Origin: an uncultured Agathobacter sp.
GTDB taxonomy: Bacteria > Bacillota > Clostridia > Lachnospirales > Lachnospiraceae
DNA: 64,000 bases
Direction: 5' to 3'
Assembly (NCBI GenBank): GCA_934359755.1
Contig: CAKRLV010000005.1
Location: 1-64,000, forward strand
Numbering within the stretch: the stretch's first letter is position 1; the number at the start of each line of letters is the position of its first letter. The position numbers and the translations under genes were made by a program. Below are positions 1 to 8,775 of this stretch, piece by piece. The notes beneath the pieces were generated by a model. It ran no database searches. It saw nothing but the letters and a program-made list of their open reading frames with translations, and had not been told where the DNA came from.

Positions 1-174
1 CAGGAGAAGAAAGTATATAACATCAAAGTAGATACTGAAAATTGGGCAGAAGAAAATAATTTTTCAAATGGTACATTTAAAAGGGGAACGGAGATTGTAT
101 TTGAGGGATGCGCAGGAAAAATATTTGTATATTATGAGGAAGATCACTCGCCGCGGTTACTCACAGTGTTATAA
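1..174 (+). CDS. C-terminal end of a lipoprotein-like paralogue (5' end outside window)
   Basis: Only the last 57 codons are present, ending at TAA 172-174. The sequence matches the C-terminal end of the next gene (1232-1405) almost base for base, with about eight substitutions over 171 bases, so it is the tail of a tandem paralogue. The tail contains an FEGCAGKIFVYYEEDH segment typical of the last blade of a beta-propeller-like fold. The function is not recognised. The start and any signal peptide lie upstream of the window. Confidence 0.8.
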   Translation, partial: QEKKVYNIKVDTENWAEENNFSNGTFKRGTEIVFEGCAGKIFVYYEEDHSPRLLTVL

Positions 175-226
175 CGAATATGCCTCTTGCAAATGCATAT
201 GTTTTATTAAATAACGAGGGAAGAAA

Positions 227-1408
227 ATGGAAATAAAGACATATATTAAGAATTTGAAAATTAAGCCAGCTGTAAAAAGAAAAGTAGAAAAAGTGATTTC
301 TGAAAAATCAATATCGAGAAAAATTATATTGACAGGAGTTGTTGTACTTACAACTACACAACTACTGACAGGATGTAGCGGGATTTTTCGGTTAGGAAAA
401 TCTGACCAGCAAAATGAATTAATGTTAGGGTGTCAGGTGAAAAGTGTTACTGACAATATAGGAACATACATAGATGTCTGTGATAATAGTAAGAGCATAT
501 TTTACAATGATGGACAGGCTATATATATGATAGACAAAGATTTTACCAATATATCAGAAGCTAAGCAAATAGTATCAAATGTGGGATTTGATCCCAAATT
601 CATGTGTGCTACGGATAATCAATTGATATATGCAAAATCAAATTATGCACTGTATGTAGTAAATTTAACTGATTTTAGTACGAAAGAGTATTTTAAAGAA
701 GGTAAATTTGATTATGGTTTTTCAAGGAACAATGAAGCTTTTGTGAAATTATATCATACTGATGATATATATAAGATTGAAGTGGACAAAGAGCCAGAAC
801 TAGTATCCATTGATGTCACAGAATATGGTTTTGCCAGAAATTTAAATGATGGAATTAACTTCAGAATTGGGGACATGCAATTTTCAACGAATGGAGGATG
901 GTATGGAATAAATGGTGAATTAGGAACAGAGTGGAAGGAAGTATTAAAAATCAGAAAACCATTGGCGATAAATAAGTCAACTATAGTTGCTGATGATGAA
1001 GGAGCATATCTTTTATATCAGTATGGAGAAAAGTATCAGGCAGCAGCTGTTAATCCAAGATATGGATATATGGGAAGGACTGCATTGTTTCATTTTGATA
1101 AAGAGGATGAGACAACAGAACTCATTTATGCAAATAAAAAAGGTGAACAGATAGGTGCATATTCAGTTGAGAACAAGAAAGTATATGTACTTAGAAATGA
1201 TGGGATATATGCAATTGATTTTGAAGGAAAACAGGAGAAGAAAGTATATAACATCAAAGTAGATACTGAAAATTGGGCAGAGGAAAATAATTTTTCAAAT
1301 GGTACATTAAAAAAGGGTACTGAAATTATATTTGAGGGATGTGCAGGAAAAATATTTGTATATTATGAGGAAGATCACTCGCCGCGGTTACTCACAGTGT
1401 TGCAATAG
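227..1408 (+). CDS. Probable lipoprotein with propeller-like repeats, unknown function
   Basis: This 393-residue protein has an unusually long basic N-terminus (about 30 residues) before a hydrophobic stretch (about 33-48) that ends in a lipobox, LLTGC, with the cysteine near residue 50. That suggests export and lipid attachment to the outer face of the membrane. The mature part has recurring short segments of the type 'YMIDKDF', 'LYVVNLTDF' and 'VYVLRNDGIYAIDFEGK', consistent with DUF5050-like or beta-propeller blades. A GAGGGAAG ribosome site precedes the ATG by a few bases. It is the second of two tandem copies. No substrate or partner can be inferred, and the function is unknown. Confidence 0.75.
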   Translation: MEIKTYIKNLKIKPAVKRKVEKVISEKSISRKIILTGVVVLTTTQLLTGCSGIFRLGKSDQQNELMLGCQVKSVTDNIGTYIDVCDNSKSIFYNDGQAIYMIDKDFTNISEAKQIVSNVGFDPKFMCATDNQLIYAKSNYALYVVNLTDFSTKEYFKEGKFDYGFSRNNEAFVKLYHTDDIYKIEVDKEPELVSIDVTEYGFARNLNDGINFRIGDMQFSTNGGWYGINGELGTEWKEVLKIRKPLAINKSTIVADDEGAYLLYQYGEKYQAAAVNPRYGYMGRTALFHFDKEDETTELIYANKKGEQIGAYSVENKKVYVLRNDGIYAIDFEGKQEKKVYNIKVDTENWAEENNFSNGTLKKGTEIIFEGCAGKIFVYYEEDHSPRLLTVLQ

Positions 1409-1425
1409 GAATCATAAAATAAAGC

Positions 1426-1454
1426 TTTTCATCCTGACGCATCTATGATATAAT
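1426..1454 (+). promoter_or_regulatory. Promoter for the SCIFF gene
   Basis: TTTTCA (1426-1431) and TATAAT (1449-1454) are separated by 17 bp. The -10 is extended by TG at 1446-1447. It lies about 60 bases upstream of the scfA start. Confidence 0.6.
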
Positions 1455-1511
1455 AGCGAAGATAGGCGGATTATATAAATTTGCAAATAAGAACGTAAAG
1501 GAGATATTCTC

Positions 1512-1655
1512 ATGAAACATGTAAAGACATTAAATACAAGAAAATTACAGAACACAATCAAAAAAGGTGGCTGTGGTGAGTGCCAGACATCTTGCCAGTC
1601 AGCATGTAAGACATCATGTACTGTTGGAAACCAGACATGTGAGCAGTGCAAATAA
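1512..1655 (+). CDS. scfA: SCIFF ranthipeptide precursor (six cysteines in forty-five)
   Basis: This 47-residue peptide starts MKHVKTLNT and carries the conserved SCIFF core CGECQTSCQSACKTSC. Cysteines fall at 21, 24, 28, 32, 36 and 43, with a seventh at 46, near the C-terminus. SCIFF peptides are substrates of a radical SAM maturase that adds thioether crosslinks; from memory, the Cys32-Thr37 link was mapped in the Clostridium thermocellum homologue, and both residues occupy the same positions here. A strong AAAGGAGA site (1497-1504) sits 7 bases before the ATG. The maturase gene follows after a hairpin. The family is nearly universal in Clostridia, and its biological role is not settled. 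Confidence 0.95.
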   Translation: MKHVKTLNTRKLQNTIKKGGCGECQTSCQSACKTSCTVGNQTCEQCK

Positions 1656-1681
1656 TTTGGTCATACATAATTAAGAATTTT

Positions 1682-1704
1682 GACCGCGCGCATAGCGTGC
1701 GGTC
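1682..1704 (+). terminator. Intercistronic hairpin between scfA and scfB
   Basis: A 10-bp stem GACCGCGCGC / GCGTGCGGTC, with one G-U pair, closes a 3-base loop ATA and is followed by ATTTTGTG. It is a leaky terminator or mRNA-stabilising stem between the small precursor gene and its maturase. It would give more precursor than enzyme. Confidence 0.65.
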
Positions 1705-1761
1705 ATTTTGTGTGATAAGGTAAAAGAATATAAAACGAGTTAGAAAGAGAGGAATATTATA

Positions 1762-3120
1762 GTGGTTCATCAATATAAGAACAATGGCTATGATATTGTC
1801 CTGGATGTCAACAGTGGCGCGATACATGTAGTAGATGACGTCACATATGATGTGATTGAATTGTTTGAGGAACATTCAGCCGATGAGATTGTAGATTCTC
1901 TGAGGAGCAAGTATCCAGAAGACGAGATTAAGGAAGCAATCGCAGAGGTACAGGAATTAAAAGACAACGAAGAACTTTTCACAGAGGATGTGTATAAGGA
2001 CAGAATAATAGATTACAAGAAGCGTCAGACAGTTGTTAAAGCGTTATGTCTGCATATTGCGCATGATTGTAACCTTGCATGCAGATATTGTTTTGCAGAG
2101 GAGGGAGAATATCATGGGCGCAGAGCTTTAATGGACTATGAGACAGGTAAGCAGGCGTTGGATTTTCTTATAGCTAATTCAGGCAGCAGAAGAAATCTTG
2201 AGGTAGACTTCTTCGGTGGCGAGCCTCTTATGAATTTTGATGTAGTAAAGCAGCTGGTTGCGTACGGCAGACAGCAGGAGAAGATTCATGACAAGCATTT
2301 TAGATTTACACTCACTACTAATGGTGTACTTCTTAATGATGATGTTATGGAATTTGCCAACAAGGAAATGGACAATGTAGTACTTAGCATTGATGGACGA
2401 AAAGAAGTCCATGACAGAATGCGCCCATTCAGAAAAGGGGCAGGAAGCTATGACCTTATAGTTCCAAAATTCCAGAAGCTTGCAGATAGCCGTAATCAGG
2501 ACAGGTATTATGTTCGTGGAACATATACACATTTTAATACAGATTTTTCAGAAGATGTGCTTCATCTTGCAGACCTTGGTTTTAAGCAGATTTCTGTTGA
2601 GCCAGTAGTAGCACAGCCTACAGATGAATATGCACTTAAGGAAGAGGATCTTCCAGTGCTCTTTGAAGAATATGATAAGCTTGCAGCAGAGATGGTCAAG
2701 CGTAAGAAAGAGGGAAATGGATTTAATTTCTTCCATTTTATGATAGATTTAGAGGGTGGACCTTGTGTATACAAGCGTCTGTCTGGATGTGGCTCTGGAA
2801 CCGAGTACCTTGCTGTTACACCTTGGGGTGACTTGTATCCATGTCATCAGTTCGTTGGAAATGAGGATTTCCTTATGGGCAATGTATGGGATGGAGTTAA
2901 GAATACAGAGCTAAGAGATGAGTTTAAGTGTTGCAACGTATATGCTAAAGAAAAATGCAGTAACTGTTTTGCAAAGTTCTATTGCAGTGGCGGTTGCGCA
3001 GCAAATTCTTACAATTTTCATGGTACAATCACAGATGCGTATGATCTTGGATGTGAACTCCAGAAGAAGCGTATTGAGTGTGCAATTATGATAAAAGCTG
3101 CTGAAGCAGAAATTAATTAA
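1762..3120 (+). CDS. scfB: SCIFF radical SAM maturase
   Basis: This 452-residue radical SAM/SPASM enzyme installs thioether crosslinks in the scfA peptide. It begins with a GTG codon (product VHQYKNNGYDIVLD), preceded by AAAGAGAGG. The first 90 residues form a peptide-recognition (RRE-like) domain. The [4Fe-4S] motif CNLACRYC has cysteines at 103, 107 and 110. The C-terminal third is a SPASM-type region rich in cysteines (CGSGTEY, CHQF, CCNVYAKEKCSNC, CSGGC) that would hold two auxiliary clusters. The gene lies directly downstream of the precursor and just upstream of secDF, a linkage known in Clostridia. Assignment is firm. Confidence 0.95.
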   Translation: MVHQYKNNGYDIVLDVNSGAIHVVDDVTYDVIELFEEHSADEIVDSLRSKYPEDEIKEAIAEVQELKDNEELFTEDVYKDRIIDYKKRQTVVKALCLHIAHDCNLACRYCFAEEGEYHGRRALMDYETGKQALDFLIANSGSRRNLEVDFFGGEPLMNFDVVKQLVAYGRQQEKIHDKHFRFTLTTNGVLLNDDVMEFANKEMDNVVLSIDGRKEVHDRMRPFRKGAGSYDLIVPKFQKLADSRNQDRYYVRGTYTHFNTDFSEDVLHLADLGFKQISVEPVVAQPTDEYALKEEDLPVLFEEYDKLAAEMVKRKKEGNGFNFFHFMIDLEGGPCVYKRLSGCGSGTEYLAVTPWGDLYPCHQFVGNEDFLMGNVWDGVKNTELRDEFKCCNVYAKEKCSNCFAKFYCSGGCAANSYNFHGTITDAYDLGCELQKKRIECAIMIKAAEAEIN

Positions 3121-3137
3121 TAGGAAGGTTGATTAAG

Positions 3138-5417
3138 ATGAAAAAAGGAAAAGGCGTCGCTATTGTCCTTGGTATCCTTATCTGTCTTGGACTTTTGGGG
3201 TACTACACGACAAACATAATCAGCGACACAATCGCAAGTCAGAAAGAGACTGACAACAAGAAAGAGTCTGAGGGTATAAAACTTGGACTTGATTTATCAG
3301 GTGGTGTATCAATTACATACACGATTGCGGACAAGAATCCTTCGCAGAAAGATGTAAAAGATACTATAAGCAAGTTGGAAGAACGTGCTTCAAGCTACAC
3401 AACAGAGTATTCAGTATATGCAGTTGGTGATGATCGTATCACAGTAGAAATCCCAGGTGTATATGATGCGAATGCAGTTCTTGAAGATTTAGGAAGTCCT
3501 GGATCTCTTTACTTCATCAGACAGCATGATGCTGATGGCAAGGAAATTTATTCGCGAGACAGCAGTACCGGTGAGTACAAGCTTAATTATGATATCGATG
3601 ATATCTCTGATTACATTGTAATGACAGGAAATGATATCAAGAGCGCAAGTGCTGAGTATGAAGGAAATAGCAGCAGTGTTGATTCAAAAGAGCCAGTTGT
3701 ATCTCTTACACTTAAGAATGAGGCAGTAGATAAATGGTATGAGGCAACATCTGATGCATTGGCTAATAATGAGAGTATTGGTATTTATTATGATGATAAG
3801 TTCATCAGCGTTCCAACAGTCAGCGCAGCTATCGGTGACGGAAAATGCGTAATCAACGGAATGGCTGATTACGAAGAAGCAGAGAAGCTTGCTACATTCA
3901 TCCGTGTAGGTGCAATCAACTTAAAGCTTGATGTACTTGAGTGGAATGTCGTAGGAGCACAGCTCGGTGGAGAGGCACTTTCTACTAGTGTTAAGGCAGC
4001 TGTTATTGGTCTTGTACTTGTAATGGTATTCATGCTTGTTATGTACAGTGTGTCTGGTGTTTCAGCATCAGTAGCACTTGGTATATATGCCACTTTGGTA
4101 GTTGCATTTGTTTACTGGTTTGAGATTACACTTACACTTCCTGGTATCGCGGGTGTTATCCTTGGTATCGGTATGGCGGTGGATGCGAACGTTATTATAT
4201 TCGCTCGTATCAGGGAGGAAATCGCTGACGGACAGAGCGTATCATCAGCTATTGATATCGGATATAAGAAAGCTTTATCAGCTATCTTAGATGGACAGAT
4301 TACTACATTTATTGCAGCCCTTGTACTTATGATTCTTGGTTCGGGTACAGTTAAGGGATTTGCGTATACACTTATGATTTCTATCATACTTTCAATGTTC
4401 ACAGCACTTGTTGTTGCAAAATACTTCATGAGAGCTTTATTTGCAATCGGTGTTAAGAACGAGAAGTTCTATGGTAGAGCTAAAGAGAGAAAGCCAATCA
4501 GATTCATTAAGAATCGTGTTATCTACTTTGCAATTTCAATTATAGTTATTGCAGTTGGTATCGGAAGCTTGATTGTGAACACTGCCTCAGGAAAGAAAGC
4601 ACTTAACTACAGTCTTGAGTTTATGGGCGGTACATCAACCACAGTAGATATGGGCAAGGCTTATACGTTAGATGAACTCGAGAAGGACGTAGTTCCAGTT
4701 ATTGCAAAAGCAATTAATATGTCTGAGTCAGAGATTCAGCCTACAACAGTATCAGGTACAAACAATATCGTACTTAAGACTTCATTGCTTTCGCTTGAGC
4801 AGAGCAAGAGCCTTGAGAAAGTTCTAAGTGATAAGTTTGGCGTAGAGCAGAAGGATATCCAATCACAGGGTATCAGTTCAACAATCAGCGGTGAGATGAG
4901 AAGAGATGCAATTGTAGCGGTTATCGTAGCATGTATTTTCATGTTGATATACATCAGATTCAGATTTAAAGATCTTAGATTTGCTACAAGTGCAATCATT
5001 GCATTAGCACATGACGTACTTGTTGTACTTACAGCATATGCACTTATCCGTATATCAGTAGGTGGAACATTCATCGCATGTATGCTTACTATCGTAGGAT
5101 ACTCAATCAACGATACAATTGTAATCTTCGACCGAATCCGTGAGAATATGCGTGGAGTAAGAAAGATAACCAAAGAAAATCTTGCAGAAATAGCAGACAG
5201 ATCTCTTACACAGACACTTTCAAGAAGTATTAATACTTCTATTACGACATTCATAATGGTATTGCTTTTATACATCCTTGGTGTAGCATCAATTAGAGAA
5301 TTTGCATTACCACTTATGGTAGGTCTTGTAAGTGGATCATATTCATCAATCTTTATAGCAACAGAGCTTTGGTATATAATGAAGCTTCATTTAGGAAAAG
5401 ATAAAATTACAGAGTAA
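3138..5417 (+). CDS. secDF: Fused protein-export membrane protein SecDF
   Basis: SecD and SecF use the proton motive force to help the Sec translocon pull proteins across the membrane. Here both are one 759-residue chain. An N-terminal helix is followed by the SecD motif LGLDLSGGVSITY and a large extracytoplasmic P1 region. The SecD membrane part (GIGMAVDANVIIFARIREE) comes next. The SecF half has EFMGGTSTTVD and VGYSINDTIVIFDRIREN. The start was set at ATG 3138, because the GGAAGG ribosome site (3122-3127) would be too close to the upstream in-frame TTG at 3129. It lies 17 bases after scfB, so the two are probably co-transcribed. Confidence 0.95.
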   Translation: MKKGKGVAIVLGILICLGLLGYYTTNIISDTIASQKETDNKKESEGIKLGLDLSGGVSITYTIADKNPSQKDVKDTISKLEERASSYTTEYSVYAVGDDRITVEIPGVYDANAVLEDLGSPGSLYFIRQHDADGKEIYSRDSSTGEYKLNYDIDDISDYIVMTGNDIKSASAEYEGNSSSVDSKEPVVSLTLKNEAVDKWYEATSDALANNESIGIYYDDKFISVPTVSAAIGDGKCVINGMADYEEAEKLATFIRVGAINLKLDVLEWNVVGAQLGGEALSTSVKAAVIGLVLVMVFMLVMYSVSGVSASVALGIYATLVVAFVYWFEITLTLPGIAGVILGIGMAVDANVIIFARIREEIADGQSVSSAIDIGYKKALSAILDGQITTFIAALVLMILGSGTVKGFAYTLMISIILSMFTALVVAKYFMRALFAIGVKNEKFYGRAKERKPIRFIKNRVIYFAISIIVIAVGIGSLIVNTASGKKALNYSLEFMGGTSTTVDMGKAYTLDELEKDVVPVIAKAINMSESEIQPTTVSGTNNIVLKTSLLSLEQSKSLEKVLSDKFGVEQKDIQSQGISSTISGEMRRDAIVAVIVACIFMLIYIRFRFKDLRFATSAIIALAHDVLVVLTAYALIRISVGGTFIACMLTIVGYSINDTIVIFDRIRENMRGVRKITKENLAEIADRSLTQTLSRSINTSITTFIMVLLLYILGVASIREFALPLMVGLVSGSYSSIFIATELWYIMKLHLGKDKITE

Positions 5418-5430
5418 ATAACAATACACG

Positions 5431-5462
5431 TTACTGTTCACATCTAACGGTGTGAACAGTAA
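5431..5462. repeat. Short palindrome, ends-only copy of the TTACTGTTCA repeat
   Basis: TTACTGTTCA (5431-5440) and TGAACAGTAA (5453-5462) form a near-perfect 32-bp inverted repeat. The same ends bound the 145-bp element at 33769-33913, so this looks like a copy that has lost its interior. It could also act as a hairpin after secDF. Confidence 0.6.
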
Positions 5463-5464
5463 AC

Positions 5465-5508
5465 AATACACCACTACTTGATATTACAAAGTATGTGGTG
5501 TATTCTTT
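5465..5508 (+). terminator. Terminator after secDF
   Basis: AATACACCAC (5465-5474) pairs with GTGGTGTATT (5494-5503) and is followed by CTTTTA. It lies in the gap after secDF and overlaps the upstream end of the next transcript. Confidence 0.7.
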
Positions 5509-5530
5509 TATGGTGATAGGAGATGATATT

Positions 5531-6070
5531 ATGATTAAAGATGATGCATATAATCTTACAAAAGAATTCATTGAAAAATCTGGAATGGAAGAGGGACAGC
5601 TTCTGGTGATAGGCTGTTCGACAAGTGAAGTGTATGGAAGCAAAATCGGAACAGATTCAAAGCCTGAGATTGCAGATGATTTATTCCAGGGAATATATAA
5701 GGCAGCTAAAGAGAGTGGAATTTATATCGCAGCACAGTGCTGTGAGCATCTCAACAGAGCATTGATACTTGAAAAAGAGGCAGCAATTGCAAGAGGATAT
5801 GAGATGGTGAATGTTGTTCCACAGCCTAAAGCAGGCGGTTCATTTGCTACGATGGCATACAAATATTTGAAATCGCCGGTAGCAGTAGAGCATATAAAAG
5901 CTGACGGAGGAATCGATATAGGAGATACACTTATAGGAATGCATCTTAAAGATGTTGCAGTTCCGCTTCGGATTTCAACAGACACACTTGGCAATGCACA
6001 TGTTGTCTGTGCAAGAACGAGACTTAAATATATAGGTGGAGAACGGGCACATTATCTGCCTCGAAATTAA
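5531..6070 (+). CDS. DUF436 / UPF0340 family protein (YwlG-like)
   Basis: This 179-residue soluble protein belongs to the UPF0340 family. Family features visible are VIGCSTSEV near residue 25, AAQCCEHLNRAL in the middle and VVPQPKAGGSFAT followed by GGIDIGDTLIGMHL and CARTRLKYIGG at the end. The family is widespread in Firmicutes and has no established biochemical function. In Bacillus it lies near glyA, and glyA is also close by here. The start was set at ATG 5531 behind AGGAG (5517-5521). An upstream GTG in frame at 5495 lies within the terminator stem and has no ribosome site. Confidence 0.85.
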   Translation: MIKDDAYNLTKEFIEKSGMEEGQLLVIGCSTSEVYGSKIGTDSKPEIADDLFQGIYKAAKESGIYIAAQCCEHLNRALILEKEAAIARGYEMVNVVPQPKAGGSFATMAYKYLKSPVAVEHIKADGGIDIGDTLIGMHLKDVAVPLRISTDTLGNAHVVCARTRLKYIGGERAHYLPRN

Positions 6071-6088
6071 AAAGTGGTTGATATTATA

Positions 6089-6128
6089 GGCTTCCTGTAC
6101 GATAATTAGTATATAGGAAGTCTTTTTT
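6089..6128 (+). terminator. Terminator after the DUF436 gene
   Basis: GGCTTCCT (6089-6096) pairs, with one G-U, with AGGAAGTC further on (ending 6122), followed by TTTTTT. Confidence 0.75.
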
Positions 6129-6140
6129 AGGGGGATATTG

Positions 6141-7205
6141 ATGAGAGAACGGTTTCATAAAATAGCAATTTGTGCTATTTTATTTTTATTGTTTGCAGGT
6201 GCAATTGCAACTGCAGCAAGTAATAATAAAAAACAGGAAACAGATACAGTGCAGGTAAAGGAATTTCAACCTCTTACAGATATAAAGGAGGGCAGACCTG
6301 ACGTATATGTGATTGTGAAGTCTATGACCAGCAGTTACTGGAAGGTTCTTCTCAAGGGGGCAAAGCAGGCCGGAATAGATGAGGACTGCAATATATATGC
6401 CACAGGAAGTACATTAGAAACAGAATGGAAAGTTCAGCAGGAAGAGATTGAACTGGCATTGGAACAAGGAGCGGATGCGATAATTCTCGGTCCCGATAGT
6501 TCAGTCAAACTGTCTTCAGAGGTTGAGAAAGTTCATAACAAGGGAATCCCGATTATTATAGTAGATACAATTGTTAATACAGATAAATATGATGTGTGCT
6601 ATATGACGGACAATCTTCTGGCAGGAGAGAATGCAGCCAAAGAAATGCTTAGAATGTTAAAAGAAAAAGGGCGTTTGGAGAACGAAGATGTTAAAGTAGC
6701 AGTGCAGCTTGGTGCAAGGGAATCTCAGACAATTAATGAAAGATTGGCCGGTTTTTGTCAGTATTGGACTAAATTTGCTCCTAAAAATTGGAAGATTATT
6801 GATGAGATACTATGCAATGATGGAGACGAAGAACTTGCTGTCGAGATGAGTGATGACTTTTTTAAAAGGTATCCGGATATAGATGGTGTGTTTGGTACTG
6901 ACAATGCGTCATCTATGGGATTTTCGAGTGCAATCATGAAAATAGACAATAAGGACGTTGTGATGGTTGGATTTGATTATTCACCAGAAGTGGCACAGAT
7001 TGTCGAGAATGGTGAGTATAATGTATCTATCATGTTACAGAAGCAATATGATATGGGATACAACAGCGTGGATTCAGCAGTTTCTATTTTAAATGACCAG
7101 CATATCGAGTTGAAGTTTGTGGATACAGGGGTTGCAGTTTTAAACAAAGATACGTTTGAGTCTGATGAAATACAGCAGATTATCAAGCGTAACAGGGGTA
7201 AATGA
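6141..7205 (+). CDS. Periplasmic sugar-binding protein (RbsB type), signalling partner
   Basis: This 354-residue protein has an N-terminal hydrophobic segment (about 6-24) without a clear lipobox, so it is secreted or anchored by an uncleaved helix. It then has the two-lobed Peripla_BP_4 fold of ribose/galactose-binding proteins: YVIVKSMTSSYWKVLLKG, QGADAIILGPDSS, GIPIIIVDT and IDGVFGTDNASSMG. No permease or ATPase gene is nearby. One base separates its stop from the start of a membrane diguanylate cyclase, which suggests that it presents a ligand to that sensor rather than to a transporter. ATG 6141 was chosen because AGGGGG (6129-6134) is spaced correctly for it. Confidence 0.85.
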   Translation: MRERFHKIAICAILFLLFAGAIATAASNNKKQETDTVQVKEFQPLTDIKEGRPDVYVIVKSMTSSYWKVLLKGAKQAGIDEDCNIYATGSTLETEWKVQQEEIELALEQGADAIILGPDSSVKLSSEVEKVHNKGIPIIIVDTIVNTDKYDVCYMTDNLLAGENAAKEMLRMLKEKGRLENEDVKVAVQLGARESQTINERLAGFCQYWTKFAPKNWKIIDEILCNDGDEELAVEMSDDFFKRYPDIDGVFGTDNASSMGFSSAIMKIDNKDVVMVGFDYSPEVAQIVENGEYNVSIMLQKQYDMGYNSVDSAVSILNDQHIELKFVDTGVAVLNKDTFESDEIQQIIKRNRGK

Positions 7206-7206
7206 T

Positions 7207-8682
7207 ATGAAGTCTGTAAGTCAGAAAAAGTCAAATACGAATATAATCAGTATTTATATATTGGTGTGTATTGCAGGACTGTTGCTAAGTATTGTCGTAT
7301 TTAATGGGATGATAAATAAGCACGATTTAGAGATATCTAATGAAATATGTGGACTGATTGCCGAGAAAATAAATAGTTCTATTACATATATCACAGAAGC
7401 TGTTGGTGGAAGAGCCGAAGTGCTTTCTAACAACAAGATAAATGATTGGGATGCAATGTACCATAGTCTTACTGATGATACAAATGTAGATGGCTGTGTA
7501 AGTATTGGGTTAATAGATAGCAATGGCAAGGTATATGGAAAAGCTAATGAGGAGGCTGAACTTGAAAAATGGGGGCTCAAAGCACAGGTAAATGAAGAGG
7601 AGGGTGTTTTTTTCTCAGCACCATACAGACAGGAACAAACTGGACAGATGGTCATTACTATTTTTGCACCAATACGTCAGAGCGGAGAGAAAGTTGGAGA
7701 GCTGTTTATGACATATGAGCTTGAACTTTTTCAGAAGATGGCCAATAGCGATTTGCTCAAGGATAATTTGGATATATATCTGATGAATCCTTTTTCAAAT
7801 AATTATATAACATGCTTTTGCGCAGATAGTTCGCTCATAGGAAGCTGGAGCAACACAAGGCTTTTGTACGATCAGATTGAGGCAGAGAACAAGACATACG
7901 AACAATGGGAAAAGCAGATGCAGAACGGTAAGAATGGAGACGTTATTACCTTTAAGATGCATGGTGTCAAGTATACTCAGGTATTTGTGAACATCGATGT
8001 GATGAAAGACTGGAGTGTAGTTGTCAGGGTTCCGAATGATGCACTTTCATTTAATCTGAGAATTTTCCATATGACAGTAATTGGAGTAATCGTTATACTG
8101 ATTATCTTGCTTTTTGTGTTGTTTATTATTTCCGCCAAGAAAGCAGATTCCGAGAGAAAAATGCTTAAGCATCTGTCTACATATGATACACTTACCGAGC
8201 TTGCAAACAGAAGAGCTTTTGAGATAATCTATAATGACTATATAAATAATCATAAAGAGAATAAAAAAGATGGTGCGCTGGTTTTTATTGATATAGATTA
8301 TTTCAAACAGGTAAATGATGGATTCGGGCATGCAATGGGAGATAGAGTCTTGCAGGAATTTGCAATGATTGCCAGGGATATTTTTGCTAAGAATGGTGTG
8401 GTATCTAGATTTGGTGGAGATGAGTTCATTATCCTTATAGAACATCTTGAAAGTAAGGAACTACTGGAGAATCAGTTAAAGGAGTTTAGCAGAAGACTCA
8501 AAGAACTTGATTTTCTTGTGGATAAAGACGGAACGGTCTTTAGAATTCATTTCAGTGCCGGTATTGTTGAAGTATCGGGAGGGCTAGAGTCACTTGAAGA
8601 GAATGAGAAGTGTGCAGATAAGGCTCTTTATATAGTTAAGCAAAGAGGACGTGATGGATTTGAGTGGTATAACAATCAATAA
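7207..8682 (+). CDS. Membrane sensor diguanylate cyclase (GGDEF)
   Basis: This 491-residue protein has a first membrane helix at about 17-37, an extracytoplasmic sensor of about 240 residues (Cache/CHASE-like), a second helix (FHMTVIGVIVILIILLFVLF, about 283-305) and a C-terminal GGDEF domain. The active site RFGGDEF is intact, so it should make cyclic di-GMP. The RxxD product-inhibition site expected just before GGDEF is absent (AKNG lies there), so feedback inhibition is probably missing. No EAL domain is present. It starts at ATG 7207, one base after the binding-protein gene. The two genes are almost certainly translated together and likely act as one receptor. Confidence 0.9.
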   Translation: MKSVSQKKSNTNIISIYILVCIAGLLLSIVVFNGMINKHDLEISNEICGLIAEKINSSITYITEAVGGRAEVLSNNKINDWDAMYHSLTDDTNVDGCVSIGLIDSNGKVYGKANEEAELEKWGLKAQVNEEEGVFFSAPYRQEQTGQMVITIFAPIRQSGEKVGELFMTYELELFQKMANSDLLKDNLDIYLMNPFSNNYITCFCADSSLIGSWSNTRLLYDQIEAENKTYEQWEKQMQNGKNGDVITFKMHGVKYTQVFVNIDVMKDWSVVVRVPNDALSFNLRIFHMTVIGVIVILIILLFVLFIISAKKADSERKMLKHLSTYDTLTELANRRAFEIIYNDYINNHKENKKDGALVFIDIDYFKQVNDGFGHAMGDRVLQEFAMIARDIFAKNGVVSRFGGDEFIILIEHLESKELLENQLKEFSRRLKELDFLVDKDGTVFRIHFSAGIVEVSGGLESLEENEKCADKALYIVKQRGRDGFEWYNNQ

Positions 8683-8775
8683 TTCTAAAGTTCATCATGA
8701 AGAAAATTCTCTTTGAGCGCATTGGGTGCTATGTTAAAATATTAGTATGCTAAGCTAAAGTGTGGTATGGGTTAC

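Noticed and set aside
1788..1982. Minus-strand open frame of about 64 codons inside scfB
   Set aside because: It lies opposite a firmly assigned gene, has no ribosome site and low-complexity Ser/Thr content typical of antisense frames.
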